DNA of 12,340 nt from Bacteroidota bacterium (lineage in GTDB: Bacteria; Bacteroidota; Ignavibacteria; Ignavibacteriales; Melioribacteraceae), in contig JAEXUB010000276.1 of NCBI GenBank assembly GCA_023453125.1, forward strand, positions 1 through 12,340. The letters are read 5' to 3'. The stretch's first letter is position 1. Every line of letters begins with the position of its first letter. The notes under the pieces are model-generated. The model did not search any database and was not told where the DNA came from. It saw only the letters and a list, made by a program, of their open reading frames with translations. The translations under genes and the position numbers were made by a program. This document shows positions 1-7,839 of this stretch, piece by piece.

Positions 1-368
1 TAAAAGGAGCCAGACCGGTTATTACTGTTTTCGGATGCGGAGGCGACAGGGATAAAACTAAACGCCCGGTTATGGGAAATATTGCCGCTGCAAACAGCAG
101 TTTTGCATATGTGACTTCGGATAATCCCAGGACTGAAAATCCCGACTCAATTATTGACGACGTAGTTAGAGGAATTAAAACAGATAATTATAAAAGAATT
201 ACCCTGCGCGAGGAAGCTATCCGTTCTGCAATTTTGGATTCTGACGAAAACGCGATTATTCTTATTGCAGGCAAAGGACACGAAAATTACCAGGAAATTA
301 ATGGAATAAGATCACATTTCTCGGATAGGGAAATGGCGGAGAAATATTTAAAAGAATGTCAAAACTGA
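1..368 (+). CDS. murE: MurE, UDP-MurNAc-L-Ala-D-Glu:meso-diaminopimelate ligase (C-terminal part, 5' end outside window)
   Basis: Partial gene: the reading frame is open from the window edge (first full codon at base 3) and ends with TGA at 366-368. The roughly 121 visible residues form the C-terminal ligase domain. The GCGGDRDKTKRP block, where substrate phosphate and peptide groups are held, lies at the start. The DNPRTE block follows about 30 residues later, and AGKGHE, typical of MurE, lies near the end. The DNPR tetrapeptide is the known signature of MurE enzymes that add meso-diaminopimelate rather than lysine, so the wall is predicted to be of the m-DAP type. The enzyme acts in the cytoplasm and uses ATP to add the third stem-peptide residue. 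The ATP-binding central domain is upstream of the window and cannot be checked. The last 13 bp overlap murF, so the two are probably co-translated. Confidence 0.96.
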   Translation, partial: KGARPVITVFGCGGDRDKTKRPVMGNIAAANSSFAYVTSDNPRTENPDSIIDDVVRGIKTDNYKRITLREEAIRSAILDSDENAIILIAGKGHENYQEINGIRSHFSDREMAEKYLKECQN

Positions 369-1741
369 ATATTACAATCGAAGACTTATTCGAAATTCCG
401 GCTTCGGAAATTTTGAACCCAGACTCTTTCAAAGAGGCGCTTAATGTTTCTGCCGATTCAAGGAATATTCTCCGCGATTCAATTTTTGTTGCAATTAAGG
501 GAGAAAGCTTTGACGGGCACGATTTTGTTGAAGAAGCGGCTAAAAAAGGGGCTACTGCGGTTGTAATTAATAGAAGCGAAATTGACAGATTTGACAATAT
601 AGATATTACTATTGTTACCGTTGACGATACAACTTTGGCATTCGGGCATCTTGCCTCAATCTGGAGAAATAAATTAAAAGCGAAAATAGTATCTGTAACC
701 GGAAGCAACGGCAAGACATCTACAAAGGAAATGCTCGCTTCGGTGCTTGCAGAGAAATATAAAGTCTCAAAAACAACGGCAAATAATAACAATCATATCG
801 GTGTACCCCTTACAATTCTGGGTGCGGATGAAAAATGCGGCGTTCTTGTCCTTGAGCAGGGAACAAATCATTTCGGCGAAATTGAATATTCGGCAAAAAT
901 ATCACGCCCCGATTTTGCCCTTATTACCAATATCGGTGATTCGCATCTCGAGTTCTTAATTAACCGTGAAGGAGTATATAGGGAAAAAGCAGCACTATTT
1001 ACCGAAACAATTAAGAATAAGGGAATCTGCTTTGTAAATACAGACGATCCGGTAATTAAAAAGAATGCATCGAAAATAAAAAATAAAATCACTTTCGGAT
1101 TTACCGGGCGCCCTGATGTTAAAGGGGAAATTCTCGGCTATACATCGGACGGTAAGCCAATTATATCCGTTACCCATAAAAAGTATGAAATAGCCCTGGT
1201 GCTTCCGGTATACGGCGCCTCAAATGCTAAAAATTTCCTGGCTGTCTGTGCAGTTGCTTTTAAGCTTGGACTTACTCCCGCACATATTCTTGAAGGAGCC
1301 GAAAAACTTAAAGACACTAAAGGAAGGCTCCAGGCATCCAAGCATAACGGCTTTATCCTCTTTGATGATACCTATAATTCAAACCCGGCCTCCGTTGAGG
1401 CAGGCGTTGAAGTCCTGGATAATATTACCTGCTACGATAACAAACTGATAATACTCGGCGATATGCTTGAACTCGGGAAAAAAGAAGAAAAGCTTCATAA
1501 AGATTTATATAAAGTGGTTCCCAACAGAAAAAATTACACTGTGCTTACAATTGGCCCGCTTATGAAAAATCTAAGCGCAAGCCTTAAGAAAAATATAAAC
1601 AGAAAGCACTTTGAGTCCAGAGATGAATTGAAATCATTTTTGCGCAAATATGATTTTACCGGTTCTGCTGTTCTTGTTAAAGGTTCCCGCGGCATGAAAA
1701 TGGAAGAATTCGTTAATACAATAACCGGGAGAGGTGAATAA
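356..1741 (+). CDS. murF: MurF, UDP-MurNAc-tripeptide:D-alanyl-D-alanine ligase
   Basis: A cytoplasmic ATP-dependent ligase that adds the D-Ala-D-Ala dipeptide, giving the UDP-MurNAc-pentapeptide. The 461-residue length is normal for the family. The N-terminal UDP-substrate domain (about 1-105) is followed by the ATP-binding P-loop VTGSNGKTS at 114-122. Next are TANNNNHIGVP near 141, EQGTNHFGEIE at 167-177 and NIGDSHLE near 192. The C-terminal domain holds DDTYNSNP at 337-344 and KGSRGMKMEE near 442-451, both MurF hallmarks. Lys211, in a REKAALF context, is a candidate for the carbamylated lysine of Mur ligases (inference from position). The ATG lies inside the end of murE (13-bp overlap). 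A GGAG at 338-341 is 14 bases upstream, rather far, so translation is probably coupled to murE. murF lies between murE and mraY as in classic dcw clusters. Confidence 0.97.
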   Translation: MSKLNITIEDLFEIPASEILNPDSFKEALNVSADSRNILRDSIFVAIKGESFDGHDFVEEAAKKGATAVVINRSEIDRFDNIDITIVTVDDTTLAFGHLASIWRNKLKAKIVSVTGSNGKTSTKEMLASVLAEKYKVSKTTANNNNHIGVPLTILGADEKCGVLVLEQGTNHFGEIEYSAKISRPDFALITNIGDSHLEFLINREGVYREKAALFTETIKNKGICFVNTDDPVIKKNASKIKNKITFGFTGRPDVKGEILGYTSDGKPIISVTHKKYEIALVLPVYGASNAKNFLAVCAVAFKLGLTPAHILEGAEKLKDTKGRLQASKHNGFILFDDTYNSNPASVEAGVEVLDNITCYDNKLIILGDMLELGKKEEKLHKDLYKVVPNRKNYTVLTIGPLMKNLSASLKKNINRKHFESRDELKSFLRKYDFTGSAVLVKGSRGMKMEEFVNTITGRGE

Positions 1742-2850
1742 TGTTTTATTACCTTTTTGAGTATATAAATAAGACCTTTAATCCTCCCGGATTCGATATG
1801 TTCCGTTTTCTTACCGTAAGGTCTGCCTTGGCTGCAATTACCAGTCTTCTCCTTTCCCTTTACTTCGGGCCGAAAATTATTGCACGCCTTAAGAAAAAAC
1901 AGGTAGACCAGCCTATAAGAGAAGAAGGGCCTCAGACTCACAAGAAAAAAGCGGGCACTCCTACAATGGGGGGGATAATTCTTATTCTTTCCATTATCAT
2001 TCCTGTGCTTCTATGGGGGGATATAAAGAGTACTTATATAATTCTTATACTGTTTGGAACTCTGGTACTGAGCATCGTTGGTTTTGTTGATGATTTTCTT
2101 AAAGTAGTTAAAAAAGTACCTCAGGGACTTATTGCGCGTTATAAAATAATGGGGCAGGTATTTGTAGGACTCGTAGTAGGAGCGGCAATTTATTTCCTCC
2201 CGGAATTTAAGGCTTACGCAACAGAAACTACGCTCCCATTTTTTAAGGATTTGAATTTCGATTTTTCATATTTCTATATCCCGATGGTAATATTCATTAT
2301 AACCGCCACGTCCAACGCGGTTAATCTTACAGACGGGCTTGACGGCCTTGCCACAGGTACAATGGTCTTTGTAATGCTGGGGCTTGCTGTACTGGCATAT
2401 TTCTCGGGCAACGTAATTTATGCAGATTATCTTAACATCATATTCCTCCCGGGATCGGGAGAATTAACTGTTTTTATAGCCGCCGCAATAGGCGCATGTT
2501 TGGGATTCCTCTGGTTTAATTTTTATCCGGCTCAGGTGTTTATGGGGGATACAGGCTCCCTGGCATTGGGAGGCGCTTTCGGCATCCTTACAATTTTAAT
2601 AAAAAAAGAATTATTGATTCCCATTCTCGGAGGAATCTATTTCCTTGAAACAATTTCGGTTATTGTACAGAGGCTCTATTTCAAATATACAAAGAAGAAA
2701 TACGGCGAAGGTAAAAGAGTCTTTAAAATGGCACCTATCCATCACCATTTTGAATTAACCGGATGGGCGGAGCCTAAAATTGTTGTACGCTTTTATATAA
2801 TAACAATTATTCTCGTAATAATAAGTTTGGCTTCATTTAAGGTTAGATAA
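1741..2850 (+). CDS. mraY: MraY, phospho-N-acetylmuramoyl-pentapeptide-transferase
   Basis: An integral membrane enzyme that transfers phospho-MurNAc-pentapeptide from UDP to undecaprenyl phosphate, giving lipid I on the inner leaflet. The 369 residues contain about ten hydrophobic segments. All family signatures are visible: the cytoplasmic loop DQPIREEGPQTHKKKAGTPTMGG (56-78, of which THKKKAGTPTMGG is most conserved), the adjacent aspartates of VDDFLK at 117-118, NLTDGLDG at 195-202, the FMGDTGS loop with Asp270, and the HHHFE motif at 334-338. These acidic and histidine residues are the known Mg2+ and substrate-binding positions of MraY. The start ATG shares one base with the murF stop in a TAATG arrangement, and the stop makes the same overlap with murD, which implies translational coupling on both sides. 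Nothing is missing or unusual. Confidence 0.98.
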   Translation: MFYYLFEYINKTFNPPGFDMFRFLTVRSALAAITSLLLSLYFGPKIIARLKKKQVDQPIREEGPQTHKKKAGTPTMGGIILILSIIIPVLLWGDIKSTYIILILFGTLVLSIVGFVDDFLKVVKKVPQGLIARYKIMGQVFVGLVVGAAIYFLPEFKAYATETTLPFFKDLNFDFSYFYIPMVIFIITATSNAVNLTDGLDGLATGTMVFVMLGLAVLAYFSGNVIYADYLNIIFLPGSGELTVFIAAAIGACLGFLWFNFYPAQVFMGDTGSLALGGAFGILTILIKKELLIPILGGIYFLETISVIVQRLYFKYTKKKYGEGKRVFKMAPIHHHFELTGWAEPKIVVRFYIITIILVIISLASFKVR

Positions 2851-4199
2851 TGAATCTGGCAGGCAAAAAAATAACGGTACTTGGCGCTGTGCGGAGCGGT
2901 ATTGGTGCTGCAAAGCTTATTAAGAGGCTTGGCGGAATCCCGTTTATCAGCGACTTCAGTCCTAAAGAAAAGCTTGTCCCGCAGATTGAGATAATAGAAA
3001 ATGAAGGAATTGCGTACGAATGCGGAATGCATTCAGAAAGAGCCTTCGACTGCGAGTTTATTGTAACCAGCCCGGGCGTTCCTTCAAATTCGTTCCCTAT
3101 TATTGAAGCCGCAAAGAGGAATATAAAAGTAATAAGCGAAGTTGAACTTGCATCCCTCTTCTGCAAAGGGAAAGTAATTGCAATAACAGGAACAAACGGA
3201 AAAACCACTACAACTTCTTTATGCGCGCATCTGCTTAATGAAAGCGGCTACAAGGCTTATGCGGCAGGCAATATAGGGCTGGCTTTCTCCGAAATAGCAG
3301 ACCTCGTTAAAGAAAATGAATTTGTCGCGCTGGAAACTTCAAGCTTCCAGCTTGACCATATTGATGCTTTTAAGCCGTCAGTCTCGATGATTCTGAATAT
3401 TACCCCTGATCATCTTGACCGATATGAAGAAAGCTTTGATAAATATGCCGATGCAAAGATTGCGGTTGCAAAGAATCAGGATGAAGAAGATATAATAATT
3501 CTTAACGGCGACGATTCCTGTACCCCGGCTTCAAAGATAAATGAAAGAGTAAAGAAATTTACCTTCTCATTAAATGAGAAGCAGACAAACGGCGCCTGGA
3601 TGCAGGATGGTAAACTGTTTTATGCTGCTGACGGAAATGCAGAAGAAGTATGCATAACATCAGATATCTTCATAAAAGGAGAGCATAACATTGCAAATGC
3701 TCTAGCAGTACTAATTGCAGCAAAGAGGCTTGGTGTTTCTAATGCAAAGATAGCCGCTGCCTTTAGAACCTTTAAAGGAGTTGAACACAGAATTGAATTT
3801 GTACGTGAATACAAGGGAATAAAGTTTTACAACGATTCGAAGGGGACAAATGTCGATTCGGTGTGGTATGCGCTCCGCTCCTTCGAACAGCCTGTTTATC
3901 TTATTCTTGGCGGAAAAGATAAAGGGAACGATTATAACAGAATAAAAGAGCCGGTGCTTAAAGTGGTAAAGAAGATTTATGCAATCGGTTCTTCGGCTCA
4001 GAAGGTATATGACTTTTTCAATCCGTTAGTAGCAGTTGAAATGGTTAGCACCCTTGAACACTGTGTTATTAAAGGAAGTACAGAAGCCGGTCCGGGGGAA
4101 GTTGTATTACTTTCCCCGGCCTGTGCCAGCTTCGATATGTTCGAAAATTTTGAGCATAGAGGAGATGTTTTTAAAAAAGCGGTAATGGAACTTAAGTAA
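2850..4199 (+). CDS. murD: MurD, UDP-MurNAc-L-alanine:D-glutamate ligase
   Basis: A cytoplasmic ATP-dependent ligase that adds D-glutamate, the second stem-peptide residue. The 449 residues match the family. The N-terminal Rossmann-like domain starts with ITVLGAVRSGIGAAK, a common MurD form. The P-loop GTNGKTTT is at 114-121, ETSSFQLD at 162-169 and NITPDHLDRY at 183-192. Lys203, in DAKIAVAKN, matches the position of the carbamylated lysine of E. coli MurD. HNIANALA (279-286) and FKGVEHRIE (308-316) lead into the C-terminal domain, with NDSKGTN at 328-334 and SPACASFDMF at 422-431. Start and stop both use TAATG overlaps, with mraY and with ftsW, so the gene sits in a run of tightly coupled genes. 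The specific order of motifs and the SPACASFD block separate it from MurC, MurE and MurF. Confidence 0.98.
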   Translation: MNLAGKKITVLGAVRSGIGAAKLIKRLGGIPFISDFSPKEKLVPQIEIIENEGIAYECGMHSERAFDCEFIVTSPGVPSNSFPIIEAAKRNIKVISEVELASLFCKGKVIAITGTNGKTTTTSLCAHLLNESGYKAYAAGNIGLAFSEIADLVKENEFVALETSSFQLDHIDAFKPSVSMILNITPDHLDRYEESFDKYADAKIAVAKNQDEEDIIILNGDDSCTPASKINERVKKFTFSLNEKQTNGAWMQDGKLFYAADGNAEEVCITSDIFIKGEHNIANALAVLIAAKRLGVSNAKIAAAFRTFKGVEHRIEFVREYKGIKFYNDSKGTNVDSVWYALRSFEQPVYLILGGKDKGNDYNRIKEPVLKVVKKIYAIGSSAQKVYDFFNPLVAVEMVSTLEHCVIKGSTEAGPGEVVLLSPACASFDMFENFEHRGDVFKKAVMELK

Positions 4200-5353
4200 T
4201 GAAGATTTTACAGAGGACATTAATAGTGCTTGTTGTTGCCATGATGATTCTTGGCGCGCTTCTGGTTTTAAGCGCCAGCGGCACTTACAGCCAGATGAAA
4301 ACGGATAATTTTTATATCCTGTTCCGCTCACATATCTGGAAAGTGCTCGTTGCGGTCGGACTTATGATTGGCGCCTGGCTATTTGTACCTTACGAATTTT
4401 ACAAGAAATACAGCAAGCAGGCAATACTTGCCACTCTGCTACTTCTTGCAATTACTTTCATTGTGGCTCCCAAGACAAAGGGGGCATCAAGATGGATTGA
4501 CCTTGGATTTTTCCAGTTCCAGCCTTCTGAACTGGCAAAACTTATTCTGATAATTCATATTGCGCATCTTATTGAAAAGAAAGGGGACCTTCTCCACAGC
4601 TTTAACGAAGGATACAGGTATGTGGTAGTATGGATTTTCGCAGTTGCCGGGCTTGTTCTGATTCAGCCAAATGTGAGCACGGCGCTAATAATTACAATGC
4701 TCGGATTTACACTCCTCTTTGTAGCCGGAGCCAGGCTTAAACATATTTTCGCTACTCTCGGCATTGCAGCTGTTGGCGCCGGAAGCGTTATGATGCTCTT
4801 TACCCATTCCCGCGAAAGAATTTTAACATTCTTCGGCAGTATGCAGAACGGGGGGGATATAAATATTCAGGTTAAGCAGGCAACTATTGCACTCGGAAGC
4901 GGCGGCTGGCTCGGTTTGGGTATCGGACAGAGCCGTCAAAGCGCCGGTTTCCTACCCGAATCCTACGGCGATTTTATCTTCTCGATTCTAGGAGAAGAGT
5001 ATGGTTTTATTGGCGCTGTAATTGTGCTTCTGGTTTTCTTTATGATTTTCCTTATAGGAATAATTATAGCAAAAAAAGCCAACGACCGATTTGCCCAGCT
5101 TCTCGCATTCGGTATCTCTTTCAATATTCTTATAAGCGCATTAATAAACGCGGGAGTTGTTACAGGAGTCCTGCCTACAACAGGCATTACATTCCCCTTT
5201 ATCAGTTTCGGGGGAACATCAATTATGCTGCTCGGCGGCTCGGTAGGCATACTATTGAATATTTCACGCTCGATACTGAAATCGAGAAATATAAATGACA
5301 AAGCAAACGCAAAGACAAATAGAAAACCGGGAATGGCGGCGGCATCGGCATGA
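4199..5353 (+). CDS. ftsW: FtsW, septal peptidoglycan glycosyltransferase of the SEDS family
   Basis: A polytopic membrane protein that polymerises lipid II into glycan at the division septum, together with a class B penicillin-binding protein. The 384 residues hold about ten hydrophobic segments. They include the family blocks GASRWIDLGFFQFQPSELAK (95-114), QPNVSTALI (157-165), HSRERILTFF (203-212), LPESYGDFIFS (252-262) and a long C-terminal block ending in FPFISFGGTS (332-341). Asp258 in the GDFIF context corresponds, as I align it, to the aspartate essential for SEDS activity; the preceding residue is Gly rather than the common Thr. The first membrane segment begins almost at the start codon, with little N-terminal cytoplasmic tail. 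RodA is the alternative, but a position between murD and murG is the standard place of ftsW. The stop overlaps the murG start (ATGA). Confidence 0.95.
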   Translation: MKILQRTLIVLVVAMMILGALLVLSASGTYSQMKTDNFYILFRSHIWKVLVAVGLMIGAWLFVPYEFYKKYSKQAILATLLLLAITFIVAPKTKGASRWIDLGFFQFQPSELAKLILIIHIAHLIEKKGDLLHSFNEGYRYVVVWIFAVAGLVLIQPNVSTALIITMLGFTLLFVAGARLKHIFATLGIAAVGAGSVMMLFTHSRERILTFFGSMQNGGDINIQVKQATIALGSGGWLGLGIGQSRQSAGFLPESYGDFIFSILGEEYGFIGAVIVLLVFFMIFLIGIIIAKKANDRFAQLLAFGISFNILISALINAGVVTGVLPTTGITFPFISFGGTSIMLLGGSVGILLNISRSILKSRNINDKANAKTNRKPGMAAASA

Positions 5354-6450
5354 AAAGTAATACTCCATACCGTTTCATTTTTGCCGGCGGAGGCACCGGG
5401 GGACATCTCTATCCCGCAATTGCCGTAGCACAGCAGATAAGGGCTCTTAAGCCTGAGGCCGAGATTTTATTTGTCGGGACCAAAGAAAAAATCGAAGCAC
5501 GCGTTGTTCCTGCTAACGGATTCAGTTTTAAGACCATATGGATTAGCGGCTTCGCAAGAAAAATAAATGTAAAGAATCTTCTCTTCCCTTTGAAAGTTGT
5601 TGTTTCTCTTATACAGTCATTGGGAATTAATTTGAACTTTAAACCCAGAGTTGCAATAGGAACAGGCGCTTATGTAGCCGGTCCAGTTATATGGGGAGCA
5701 TCGGTTACCGGGGCGAAAGTAATTCTTCTTGAACAGAACAGTTATCCCGGAATAACAAACAGGCTGCTCGAAAAGAAGGCGGAAGAAATTCATCTAACTT
5801 TTGAAGATTCAAAACAGTATTTCAGGGATAAATCAAAATTAAAGGTAACCGGAAATCCGGTTCGGATAAATCTTCAACTGATGGATAAAACCGAGTCAAG
5901 AAAGAAATTCGGCATTTACGGAAACGGGAAAGTTCTTCTTGTACTTGGGGGAAGCCTGGGTGCAAAGGCTCTCAATGAAGCAGTGGCCGATAGCATAAAG
6001 GAACTCACGGAACTTGGTGTTGCCGTAATCTGGCAGGCAGGTCCCGCTTATTATGAAACTTACAAAGAGCTTCAGAGCCCGACAGTAAAGATTTTTCCGT
6101 TTATTGAGGATATGTCGGCAGCATTTTCTGCCTGCAATCTTATGCTTGCGCGTTCGGGCGCGACAACAATTGCAGAAGCTGCAAATCTCGGTTTGCCGGT
6201 AATATTCGTGCCATCTCCAAATGTTGCGGCTAATCATCAGTATATGAATGCCAAATCGATTGTAGACGGCGGCGCGGCAGTTATGATAGAAGATAAAAAC
6301 CTGAAGAAAGAACTTGTTGAAAAAACAGTTTCTTTAATAAATGATGATACCCGGCTCGAAGAGCTGAAGAATAGAATTAAAAAATTTGCAAACAGCAATG
6401 CGGCTGAAATTATTGCCAAAAGGGCAATTCAGCTGGCTGAGACGGTGTAG
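5350..6450 (+). CDS. murG: MurG, UDP-GlcNAc:lipid I N-acetylglucosaminyltransferase
   Basis: A GT-B (GT28 family) enzyme bound to the inner face of the membrane that adds GlcNAc to lipid I, giving lipid II. The 366 residues match the family. The N-terminal Rossmann domain has the glycine loop FAGGGTGGHLYPA at 11-23 and EQNSYPGITNR at 128-138. A TGNPVR hinge block follows (167-172). The C-terminal domain has LGGSLGAKALNE at 199-210, then ARSGATTIAEAANLGLPVI (267-285) with Glu276, and NHQYMNA (295-301) with His-Gln; these are the donor-binding positions of the family. The tetrapeptide usually written HQTG is changed to WQAG (228-231), a modest departure. The ATG overlaps the ftsW stop by four bases (ATGA), so coupled translation is likely. 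murC follows after 12 bp. Confidence 0.97.
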   Translation: MKSNTPYRFIFAGGGTGGHLYPAIAVAQQIRALKPEAEILFVGTKEKIEARVVPANGFSFKTIWISGFARKINVKNLLFPLKVVVSLIQSLGINLNFKPRVAIGTGAYVAGPVIWGASVTGAKVILLEQNSYPGITNRLLEKKAEEIHLTFEDSKQYFRDKSKLKVTGNPVRINLQLMDKTESRKKFGIYGNGKVLLVLGGSLGAKALNEAVADSIKELTELGVAVIWQAGPAYYETYKELQSPTVKIFPFIEDMSAAFSACNLMLARSGATTIAEAANLGLPVIFVPSPNVAANHQYMNAKSIVDGGAAVMIEDKNLKKELVEKTVSLINDDTRLEELKNRIKKFANSNAAEIIAKRAIQLAETV

Positions 6451-6453
6451 GAG
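6449..6453 (+). promoter_or_regulatory. Shine-Dalgarno site of murC, overlapping the murG stop
   Basis: AGGAG begins inside the TAG stop codon of murG and lies 9 bases before the first of three consecutive ATG codons (6463, 6466, 6469). This spacing favours the first ATG as the murC start. Confidence 0.7.
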
Positions 6454-6462
6454 ATTACGCTT

Positions 6463-7836
6463 ATGATGATGAATACAATTAAAAATGTTCACTTTGTGGG
6501 AATCGGCGGCATAGGAATGAGCGGCATTGCAGAAATTCTGCTTAGTGAAGGATTTTCAATTTCGGGCTCCGACCTTGCAAAGACAGACATTACCGACAGG
6601 TTAAGCTCGCTCGGAATGAAAATCTATATCGGTCATTCTGCCGAAAATCTAAAAGAAGCGGATGTGGTTGTATATTCATCGGCGGTAAATACCGAAAACC
6701 CCGAAGTAGCAGCTGCAATACAGAGAAAAATTCCGGTTATTAAGCGCTCCGAAATGCTTGCTGAATGCATGAGAATGAAATACGGTATCGGAATTGCAGG
6801 CACTCACGGTAAGACAACCACAACCTCGATGGTTGGTTTAGTTCTTACCGAAGCGGGAATTGATCCTACTATTATTGTCGGGGGCAAGCTCTCCGGATTG
6901 GGAGGAACAAACGCACGCCTTGGCAAGAGCGAATTTATTGTGGTTGAGGCGGATGAGTTCGACAGGACTTTCCTTCAGCTTACTCCGAGTATTGCCGCTA
7001 TTACGACTTTAGAAAAAGAGCATCTTGATACTTATAAAGACCTAGACGACATAAAGACGGCATTCGTTCAGTTTGCCAATAAAGTGCCTTTCTTCGGGTT
7101 CGTAGTGCTATGCCTTGACGAGCCGGCTCTGCAGGATGTTATACCACTTATCAATAAGAAAATTTTTACTTACGGTATTTCTCCGCAGGCTGATATTCAG
7201 GCGGTTGATATAAAGCATAAGGAAAATCAGAGCACATTTACCGTAATGTATCAGGGAATTGAACTCGGCACAATTACACTCCGGATACCGGGACTTCACA
7301 ATGTTAAGAATACTCTCGTTGCCGTCTGCATTGCGAAAGAACTCGGTGTCGATTTCAGTGTAATTAAAAACTCCCTTGAAAAGTTTGCCGGTGTCTATAG
7401 AAGATTTGAAAGAAAGTACGACAAAGAGATTATGGTGATTGACGATTACGCGCATCATCCTACAGAAATTAATGCCACTCTTTCGGGAATAAGGGCAGGA
7501 TGGAGAAGAAGGCTAATTGCAGTATTCCAGCCCCATTTATATTCGCGCACACGCGACTTCTATGCCGAATTCGGACGTTCTTTCCTCAATTCAGATATTT
7601 TCATTTGTACAGATGTCTATCCGGCGCGCGAAAAACCAATTGAAGGAATTACCGGGGAACTGGTTGCCGATGCAGCAAGAAAAATCGGGCACAAGCACGT
7701 TATTTATGAACCGGATAAAACAAAAGTACCCGAACTCCTTAAGAGTTTATATAAGAAAGATGACATAGTAATTACGCTCGGAGCCGGTGATATCTGGAAA
7801 TTCGGCGAAAAATTCATTGAGTCAATTAAAGGTTAA
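6463..7836 (+). CDS. murC: MurC, UDP-N-acetylmuramate:L-alanine ligase
   Basis: The first Mur ligase: it adds L-alanine to UDP-MurNAc in the cytoplasm using ATP. The 457 residues match the family. The N-terminal domain opens with HFVGIGGIGMSGIAE (10-24), the distinctive MurC nucleotide-sugar loop. The P-loop GTHGKTTT, with His in the MurC-type position, is at 113-120. EADEFDRTF (162-170) and EKEHLDTY (184-191) follow. The C-terminal domain has FAGVYRRFE (308-316), DDYAHHPTE (327-335), QPHLYSRT (356-363) and GAGDIW (440-445). The protein begins Met-Met-Met-Asn from three tandem ATGs; the Shine-Dalgarno spacing supports the first, but an error of one or two residues is possible. The gene ends with tandem stops (TAATAA) and is followed at once by ftsQ. 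There is no murB or ddl after it, unlike some other dcw clusters. Confidence 0.98.
   Translation: MMMNTIKNVHFVGIGGIGMSGIAEILLSEGFSISGSDLAKTDITDRLSSLGMKIYIGHSAENLKEADVVVYSSAVNTENPEVAAAIQRKIPVIKRSEMLAECMRMKYGIGIAGTHGKTTTTSMVGLVLTEAGIDPTIIVGGKLSGLGGTNARLGKSEFIVVEADEFDRTFLQLTPSIAAITTLEKEHLDTYKDLDDIKTAFVQFANKVPFFGFVVLCLDEPALQDVIPLINKKIFTYGISPQADIQAVDIKHKENQSTFTVMYQGIELGTITLRIPGLHNVKNTLVAVCIAKELGVDFSVIKNSLEKFAGVYRRFERKYDKEIMVIDDYAHHPTEINATLSGIRAGWRRRLIAVFQPHLYSRTRDFYAEFGRSFLNSDIFICTDVYPAREKPIEGITGELVADAARKIGHKHVIYEPDKTKVPELLKSLYKKDDIVITLGAGDIWKFGEKFIESIKG
7828..7832 (+). promoter_or_regulatory. Probable ribosome binding site of ftsQ, inside the murC 3' end
   Basis: AAAGG ends 7 bases before the GTG at 7840. 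It is weak, but its spacing supports the GTG start, which directly follows the tandem murC stops. Confidence 0.45.
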
Positions 7837-7839
7837 TAA

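Noticed and set aside
298..792. A 164-codon open frame on the - strand opposite murF
   Set aside because: It lies entirely over well-conserved murE/murF coding sequence on the other strand, its translation shows no recognisable motif, and no promoter or ribosome site supports it.
1534..1941. A 135-codon open frame on the - strand over the murF/mraY junction
   Set aside because: It is a shadow of two clearly identified genes and has no domain-like features.
4199..5353. The possibility that the SEDS gene is rodA (elongation) rather than ftsW
   Set aside because: Sequence alone separates the two poorly, but its position inside the dcw operon between murD and murG strongly favours ftsW.
4963..5406. 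A 147-codon open frame on the - strand over the ftsW/murG junction
   Set aside because: It mirrors conserved ftsW and murG codons and has no independent support; such antisense frames are frequent opposite this codon usage.
7837..7839. A site where murB or ddl might be expected between murC and ftsQ
   Set aside because: Only 3 bp separate the two genes and there is no remnant. Their absence here is a common gene-order variant, not a deletion scar.
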